A stretch of DNA of 19,863 bases from an uncultured Prevotellaceae bacterium (lineage in GTDB: Bacteria; Bacteroidota; Bacteroidia; Bacteroidales; Muribaculaceae). A program made the translations under genes and the position numbers. Each line of letters starts with the position of its first letter. Position 1 is the stretch's first letter. Shown here piece by piece: positions 15,734-19,863 of this stretch. The notes below the pieces were generated by a model that worked only from the letters and a program-made list of their open reading frames with translations, was not told where the DNA came from and did not search any database. Location of the stretch: NCBI GenBank assembly GCA_937896015.1, contig CALBLR010000401.1, positions 1-19,863 on the forward strand. Reading direction: 5' to 3'.

Positions 15734-15904
15734 TCAGTCATCGCAGTCGATGGCGTCGTCGTCGACGAAGAGAGCTGTCTCGTCGTCGTATTCAATCGCC
15801 TTCATCTTGCCGTGTTTGTGTCCGAAGATATAAATCTCGCGCAGCATTAAGCCCACCACGGTGAGCCCGACAATCAAAATCCATAAAGTCTTTACATCTG
15901 TCAT
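15734..15904 (-). CDS. Small single-pass membrane protein, 56 aa, unknown function
   Basis: The frame from ATG (15904-15902) to TGA (15736-15734) encodes 56 residues. It begins MTDVKTLWILIVGLTVVGLM and then LREIYIFGHKHGKM, giving one membrane helix (about 7-23), a short basic stretch and a very acidic C-terminus (EYDDETALFVDDDAIDCDD). By the positive-inside rule the basic and acidic tail is probably cytoplasmic. An AT-rich leader and a consensus promoter about 140 nt upstream support expression. It lies 110 bp upstream of lysR on the same strand. No family was recognised. The longer frames overlapping it on both strands have no protein-like features. Confidence 0.65.
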   Translation of the reverse strand: MTDVKTLWILIVGLTVVGLMLREIYIFGHKHGKMKAIEYDDETALFVDDDAIDCDD

Positions 15905-16046
15905 AATTCAATCGCTTTTTATATGTCGTTTCCCTTTTTACGATTGCGAAATTACTATCATTGCGTGGCCGAAGCATAACGTTTGTAATTGTTTGTTTCG
16001 ATAGCGGCAAATGCGGGCAGCGATTGAATGTCGTCTTTGCTATAGA

Positions 16047-16077
16047 CAAAAGTAATAATAAAATGCCGCTTTTCAAA
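16047..16077 (-). promoter_or_regulatory. Promoter for the small membrane protein and probably lysR
   Basis: On the minus strand TTTG (16077-16074), a 19-nt spacer and TACTTTTG (16054-16047) match the Bacteroidetes consensus. The leader to 15904 is about 135 nt. The 15905-16237 region otherwise holds only AT-rich sequence and a short TATCG/CGATA hairpin near 16136-16152; no convincing gene was seen. Confidence 0.55.
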
Positions 16078-16237
16078 GTTGCAGGCATTAAATCGTGGTT
16101 TGCAAGCGGAATTGCATGGCCTCACCCTATTCTGCTATCGTCAAAAGCGATAACAGTTGCGTCTTTCTTTATTTTTTTTGCAAAAAATTATTGTCGGCAA
16201 TTGGCGCGGCGCAATGCTGTTAGGCATCACATAAGGA

Positions 16238-16272
16238 CGGGGCGCACTCACAGAAATGGTGAATGCGCCCCG
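16238..16272 (-). terminator. Hairpin after the histidine phosphatase operon, probable terminator
   Basis: CGGGGCGCA (16238-16246) pairs with TGCGCCCCG (16264-16272); after one mismatch the stem continues TCAC/GTGA. It lies 40 nt past the phosphatase stop at 16313. The T-run on the minus strand is weak (TCCTTATG). Confidence 0.55.
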
Positions 16273-16312
16273 CACCTACAATAAACTATTTGTTTTTAAT
16301 GTAATGCGGCCG

Positions 16313-17638
16313 TCAGTCGCTCCAGTCGATGCGTTTGGCCAATTTCCGCTTGTAGCAGGCCCGCACATCGCTCCAGCGGTAGTATGGCCAGTTTGCCGGC
16401 TTCAAGGGCAGCGTGGCCTCATGCTCGTTGAGCAGCACCTTCACCAGCACGTCGCTTGCCTTGTAGGGAGGCTTCGCTCCCGTGCGGTGGTAGAACACCA
16501 TTTGAATGTTACACCCCTTGGGAAAAATGTTGTAGTTCTGCCAGTGGTCGGCCAGGGTGCTCAGGTCGCGGCATGAGTAGTTCACGCTGTCAAGCTCCAT
16601 AAGGCAGGCCAGCGGCAGCAGGCAGGTCTCGTGGCCGAAGCGCAGCGATGCTCCGCGGCTGCCAGTGGCCAGGGCGCTGTCGGCACTGGCCAGCATGTCG
16701 GCCAGCAGTTCGCGCTCGATGTAGGGCATGCGGTTGCCCGTCTGCGGAGCGTTGGCCCACTGCACATACCAGTAGATGTTTTTGTTGCGCCACAGGTCGT
16801 AGATTTCGTCGGCGGTAAACAGCTTGTAAAGGTCGATGCCGCGGTAGGCCTTGTGGCCCTGCAACGAGCCGGCCACGTCGAACACGTCGGCCATGAGTCG
16901 CAGCTGGTCGATGCTGTCGCGCATCAACTGCCCATCGGCAATGAGCGATGAGGCGAAGCGCCCGGGTTGCAGCATGGCGCGCTCCACGCTGTCGGTGAGT
17001 CGGCGCATGCGCTTGTGCAGCGCATTGGCGCAAGTGTCTTCGCCATAGCCCCAGCCAAGGTAGTGCATATCGTGCTCGCTTGCGTCGGTGGTGACGCGCA
17101 GACGCGGATTAAGGGCGCGCAAGGTCATGGTCTCGTTTTGCATCGACAGGATGCAGCGTATCACCGTGGTTGAGCGCGCGTCGATGCGCGCGTCGCCCGC
17201 AAACACTTCGGGAAAATTCCGCACCATGCGCGCAGCTATGCCCTGGTGCTGCTCGGCACCGACATCGGTGAGCTCGCCTATGCGGCCTCGGGCGGCTTGG
17301 GCCACCATGCGCAGGGTGTCGAGCAGAGCGCGACCTGCCGGGGTCAGAGCCCCGTGGCGGGCGGCCAGCTCGAGCTGGGCCACCGGGCGGTTGTAGCTCT
17401 TTTTGCTTGTGAGCCAGCGGCTGCCGTGACGGCCATAGTGGTCGATGTAGAATGGCTCGTAGCCATTGGGGGCCGCCGACAGACGCGGCAGTTCCAGTTC
17501 GGGATATGGGTAGGCGAAATGATTGCTGCCTGCGCGCCCCGGCATCGCCGCTATCTCCTGGCGCGGGGTGGCCGCAGCGGCAGTCAGCGCCACGGTGGCA
17601 AAGGCAGCCAAGGCAAGGCATTGAATGAGTTTAGCCAT
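16313..17638 (-). CDS. Secreted histidine-type phosphatase (clade 2, MINPP/acid phosphatase-like), copy 1
   Basis: From the ATG at 17638 the protein has 441 residues. It has a signal peptide (MAKLIQCLALAAFATVALTA then AAA) and the histidine phosphatase signature HYGRHGSR with Arg70-His71-Gly72-Ser73-Arg74; His71 should be the phosphorylated residue. The second motif, FGHETCLLPLACLM, holds His336 and Glu337 where classical acid phosphatases have His-Asp. The overall form resembles MINPP-type inositol polyphosphate phosphatases and related enzymes, but the substrate is not proven. Export to the periplasm or surface is expected. The frame is open to 17731, but the added residues precede the signal peptide and overlap the upstream paralogue. 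It follows copy 2 by 16 bp, as second gene of the operon. Confidence 0.9.
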   Translation of the reverse strand: MAKLIQCLALAAFATVALTAAAATPRQEIAAMPGRAGSNHFAYPYPELELPRLSAAPNGYEPFYIDHYGRHGSRWLTSKKSYNRPVAQLELAARHGALTPAGRALLDTLRMVAQAARGRIGELTDVGAEQHQGIAARMVRNFPEVFAGDARIDARSTTVIRCILSMQNETMTLRALNPRLRVTTDASEHDMHYLGWGYGEDTCANALHKRMRRLTDSVERAMLQPGRFASSLIADGQLMRDSIDQLRLMADVFDVAGSLQGHKAYRGIDLYKLFTADEIYDLWRNKNIYWYVQWANAPQTGNRMPYIERELLADMLASADSALATGSRGASLRFGHETCLLPLACLMELDSVNYSCRDLSTLADHWQNYNIFPKGCNIQMVFYHRTGAKPPYKASDVLVKVLLNEHEATLPLKPANWPYYRWSDVRACYKRKLAKRIDWSD

Positions 17639-17654
17639 ATTTCTAATGTGGGCT

Positions 17655-18941
17655 TTAGGGTTTGGGCTGCTGTGCCAGTTTGTTTTCAAAGTAGGCGCGC
17701 ACATCGCTCCAGTGGTAGTATGGAGCCACATCGGTCTTCACGGGCAGCGTGGCCTCGCGCTCATTGAGCAGCACCTTCACCAGCACATCGTCGCTGCCCT
17801 TCTTGCGGTAATACACCATTTGAATGTTGCATGCCATGGGGAAAATCTTGTTGCTCTGCCAGTGGTCGGCCAGAGTTTCAAGGTCGGTGGTTCGGTAGTC
17901 GGCCCCGTTGATGCCCATGAGGCAGGCCAGCGGCAGCAGCACGCTCTCGTGGCCAAAGCGCAGGGTGGCACTGTTGCGGCCCAGAGCTATGCCTCGGTCG
18001 GCAGCCTTGATGAAGTCGCGCAGCAAGTTGGCCTGGTTGTAATCCACGCGGCAGCGCGTGAGCGGAGTCTCGCCCGAGAGCACATACCAGCGGGCGTTGT
18101 TGTAGGCCCACACGTTGTAGCGGTCGTCGGCCGAAAACAGGTCGTAGAAATTCACATTCTCAAACTGGTGGTGGCTCTGCATGTTGCCGGCCACGTCGAA
18201 GAGGCGCTTCAGCAGTTTGCGGCCGTCGATGCTGTCGCGGGCCCACTTCTGGTCGGTGAAGAGCACCTTGAGCATGTGCGACGGGTCGAGGTGCTTGTCG
18301 CCAAACTTCTCGACCTGCGGCATGGCGGCGTCGAGCTGCGCAGCTATCACAGTGTCGGTGTAGTTCATGTAATACATGTCGTGCTCGCTGGCGTCGGTGG
18401 TGATGCGCAGACGCGGGTTGAGCGCCTTCAGCTGGTCGGTCTCGTTCTGCATCGACAGTATGCAGCGGATTATGATGGTCGACTTGGCATCGACTGGCGC
18501 GTCGCCGGCAAACACCTCGGGGAAGTTGCGAATCATGCGCGCCGCTATGCCCTGGTGCTGCTCGGCGCCGATGTCGCTAAGCTCGCCCAGGCGCATGTGC
18601 GAGGCCTTGCGCACCATGCGCAGCGTGTCGAGCACCTGCTGCCCGCGCTTGGTGAGTTTGCCCTGGCTCGCAGCCTTCTCGAGCTGGCTTATTGGGAAGC
18701 CATACTGGCTCTTGCTTATGAGCCAGCGGCTGCCATGGCGGCCATAGTGGTTCATGTAGAACGGCTCATAGCCGGCAGGGGCCGGTGTGAGTTTGGGCAG
18801 ATCTTTGTCGGGGTAAGCATAATAGTTGTTGGCACTGAGGCGTGCGTTGGCCTTGATGTCGTCGCGGATTCCGGCTGCGGCGCCCACAGCGGTGAGCAGC
18901 AGCGCGGCCAGTAACAGTGATTTTCTCATTGCAAATTTCAT
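17655..18941 (-). CDS. Secreted histidine-type phosphatase (clade 2, MINPP/acid phosphatase-like), copy 2
   Basis: The 428-residue protein has a signal peptide (MKFAMRKSLLLAALLLTAVG then AAAG), HYGRHGSR (66-72, nucleophile His69) and FGHESVLLPLACLMGI with His331-Glu332. It is clearly paralogous to the downstream copy over its whole length; shared blocks include GAEQHQGIAARMIRNFPEVF, IRCILSMQNET, TTDASEHDM, TLADHWQ and WSDVRA. Both should release phosphate from organic esters outside the cytoplasm, and their differences in the middle region suggest different substrates. The internal ATG at 18929 is an alternative start. It is the first gene of the operon, with a consensus promoter at 19002-19032. 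Confidence 0.9.
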   Translation of the reverse strand: MKFAMRKSLLLAALLLTAVGAAAGIRDDIKANARLSANNYYAYPDKDLPKLTPAPAGYEPFYMNHYGRHGSRWLISKSQYGFPISQLEKAASQGKLTKRGQQVLDTLRMVRKASHMRLGELSDIGAEQHQGIAARMIRNFPEVFAGDAPVDAKSTIIIRCILSMQNETDQLKALNPRLRITTDASEHDMYYMNYTDTVIAAQLDAAMPQVEKFGDKHLDPSHMLKVLFTDQKWARDSIDGRKLLKRLFDVAGNMQSHHQFENVNFYDLFSADDRYNVWAYNNARWYVLSGETPLTRCRVDYNQANLLRDFIKAADRGIALGRNSATLRFGHESVLLPLACLMGINGADYRTTDLETLADHWQSNKIFPMACNIQMVYYRKKGSDDVLVKVLLNEREATLPVKTDVAPYYHWSDVRAYFENKLAQQPKP

Positions 18942-19001
18942 TTATATAAATAGTATGTGAACAGAAAAGCGGCCGCACACGCCCGCGCGCATGCGGCCAC
19001 A

Positions 19002-19032
19002 CAAAGTTAACGCTTTTGCCCGGCCTGTGCAA
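19002..19032 (-). promoter_or_regulatory. Promoter of the histidine phosphatase operon
   Basis: On the minus strand TTG (19032-19030), a 20-nt spacer and TAACTTTG (19009-19002) match the Bacteroidetes consensus. The leader is about 55 nt. Confidence 0.6.
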
Positions 19033-19292
19033 CCCCACCTCGCCGCAGCACGTCCCAAAAAAGAGTGTCCAATGCAACACAAGTCATTGCGAATTGCACC
19101 ACATCCCAATAAATGGGCCACCAATGGATGGCAACATCACGCCTCGGCTTGCCGGCACACCGCCGCATTGGGTTATTGCACAAACAATTGACATGTTAGA
19201 AATACTGATTTGCGCAGCTGGATGGAGCTGACAGTGTGCAAAGGGTGGGCAGCAAGATTTTTTGGCGCTTTTTAGTGGCGAAAATTTCGGAT
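19033..19292. other. Intergenic region without a recognised gene
   Basis: Short frames on both strands show no protein-like composition. ATTGCAC occurs twice, and CCCAAT/ATTGGG could pair across about 60 nt, but no T-run or cloverleaf follows. No tRNA or known RNA was recognised. Confidence 0.5.
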
Positions 19293-19316
19293 TTTGAAAG
19301 AAAAACCGTATTTTTG
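19293..19316 (+). promoter_or_regulatory. Promoter of gyrB
   Basis: TATTTTTG (19309-19316) is an exact TAnnTTTG box. TTTG at 19293-19296 is 12 nt upstream; TTTC at 19285-19288 sits at the normal 20-nt distance. Transcription from about 19323 gives a leader of about 87 nt. Confidence 0.5.
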
Positions 19317-19340
19317 TATGTTTTTAGCCCGTGGCATCAT

Positions 19341-19386
19341 AAAACCGGTTCAGAAGGCCCGAATGGGCGCGACAGGGGCGGTTTTT
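19341..19386 (+). promoter_or_regulatory. Hairpin in the gyrB leader, possible attenuator
   Basis: AAAACCG (19341-19347) pairs with CGGTTTT (19379-19385), enclosing a GCCC-GAAT-GGGC hairpin (19357-19368). The structure ends in a short T-run 24 nt before the gyrB ATG. Confidence 0.35.
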
Positions 19387-19409
19387 CACGGCATGAAAAA
19401 GTCAGTTTT

Positions 19410-19863
19410 ATGGCAGAGGATTTAATAGAACAACAAGAAGAGAAAAAGTACTCAGCGCACAACATTCAGGTGCTTGAAGGCCTGGAAGCCGTGCGCAAGC
19501 GTCCTGCAATGTATATCGGCGACACCCACGTCAAGGGTCTGCACCACCTGGTGAGCGAAGTGGTGGACAACTCCATCGACGAGGCTCTGGCAGGGTTCTG
19601 CGACAACATAGAAGTCACCATAGGCGAGGACAACTCGATAACCGTGAGGGACAACGGCCGCGGCATTCCGGTGGACATGCACGAGAAGCTGCACAAGTCG
19701 GCCCTCGAGGTGGTGCTCACGGTGCTGCACGCCGGCGGCAAGTTTGACAAAGGCTCCTACAAGGTGTCGGGCGGCTTGCACGGTGTGGGTGTGTCGTGTG
19801 TGAATGCGCTAAGCGACTACCTGCGCGCCGAGGTGCGCCGCGGCGGCAAGGTATATATGCAAG
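19410..19863 (+). CDS. gyrB: DNA gyrase subunit B, N-terminal fragment
   Basis: The first 151 codons are present; the window ends inside the gene. The GHKL ATPase domain is clear: [42 protein letters not shown] (ATP and Mg binding), [31 protein letters not shown] and [11 protein letters not shown]. Together with GyrA the protein introduces negative supercoils. GyrB and ParE are similar here; the [20 protein letters not shown] start and the [18 protein letters not shown] block favour GyrB. The ATG at 19410 is chosen because an earlier ATG at 19393 is out of frame. Confidence 0.93.
   Translation, partial: MAEDLIEQQEEKKYSAHNIQVLEGLEAVRKRPAMYIGDTHVKGLHHLVSEVVDNSIDEALAGFCDNIEVTIGEDNSITVRDNGRGIPVDMHEKLHKSALEVVLTVLHAGGKFDKGSYKVSGGLHGVGVSCVNALSDYLRAEVRRGGKVYMQ

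Noticed and set aside
15961..16284. 107-residue plus-strand ORF in the lysR-phosphatase gap
   Set aside because: Composition is not protein-like, it spans the phosphatase terminator hairpin and opposes a better promoter; no domain was seen.
17625..18914. 429-residue plus-strand ORF opposite the phosphatase genes
   Set aside because: It is antisense to two well-supported genes, and its His/Val/Ala-rich composition is what GC-rich coding DNA gives in the opposite strand.
19033..19292. Possible RNA gene between the phosphatase operon and gyrB
   Set aside because: Only weak pairing (CCCAAT/ATTGGG) and no promoter-terminator pair or cloverleaf were found.

Overview
The window looks like chromosomal DNA of a GC-rich member of the Bacteroidales, possibly Muribaculaceae or a relative; the family level is a guess. 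Three things support this. Several intergenic regions carry the Bacteroidetes -7 promoter box TAnnTTTG. The proteins are typical of the order: an OmpP1/FadL porin, a secreted M6 protease with a type IX-like C-terminal domain, and Bacteroidetes-type histidine phosphatases. Clear Shine-Dalgarno sequences are mostly absent. No transposase, phage gene, CRISPR array or rRNA was seen.

Layout from left to right. The 3' end of ruvB (1-242) is followed by a MOP-superfamily polysaccharide flippase (302-1801). A convergent sirtuin gene (1814-2509, minus) is divergent from a GT2 glycosyltransferase (2690-3688). A gene-free stretch follows that holds a strong promoter, an operator-like palindrome and an intrinsic terminator with no ORF between them, which is a candidate small RNA (about 3759-3866). 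Next come two tandem GH25 lysozymes (4035-5969), one with a long charged tail and one a probable lipoprotein, closed by a near-perfect terminator. A minus-strand block reads tRNA-Arg(CCU), a NUDIX hydrolase and an AGCS amino-acid symporter (8334 down to 6242), followed by a minus-strand terminator.

The centre holds the M6 metalloprotease (8461-10701, minus) and the FadL-type porin (11086-12408, minus). Between them lie a 32-bp tandem repeat and a GC hairpin. On the plus strand a compact LemA-TPM-TPM operon runs from 12782 to 14625. Facing it are a LysR-family regulator (14712-15623, minus) and a 56-residue single-pass membrane protein (15734-15904, minus), which probably share a promoter near 16050-16077.

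The right part carries two tandem secreted histidine phosphatases (16313-17638 and 17655-18941, minus), probably one operon. A 468-bp gap with divergent promoters leads to the 5' end of gyrB (19410 onward, cut by the window).

Most of the content is conserved envelope, periplasm and housekeeping function: cell-wall hydrolysis, glycan export, outer-membrane transport, and phosphate or peptide scavenging. No clearly new multi-gene system was found. The most worthwhile leads are the orphan promoter-operator-terminator unit, the GH25 copy that seems to lack a barrel strand, the 56-residue membrane protein next to lysR, the 32-bp repeat, and a recurring TTTG-N12-TAnnTTTG arrangement in several promoters.
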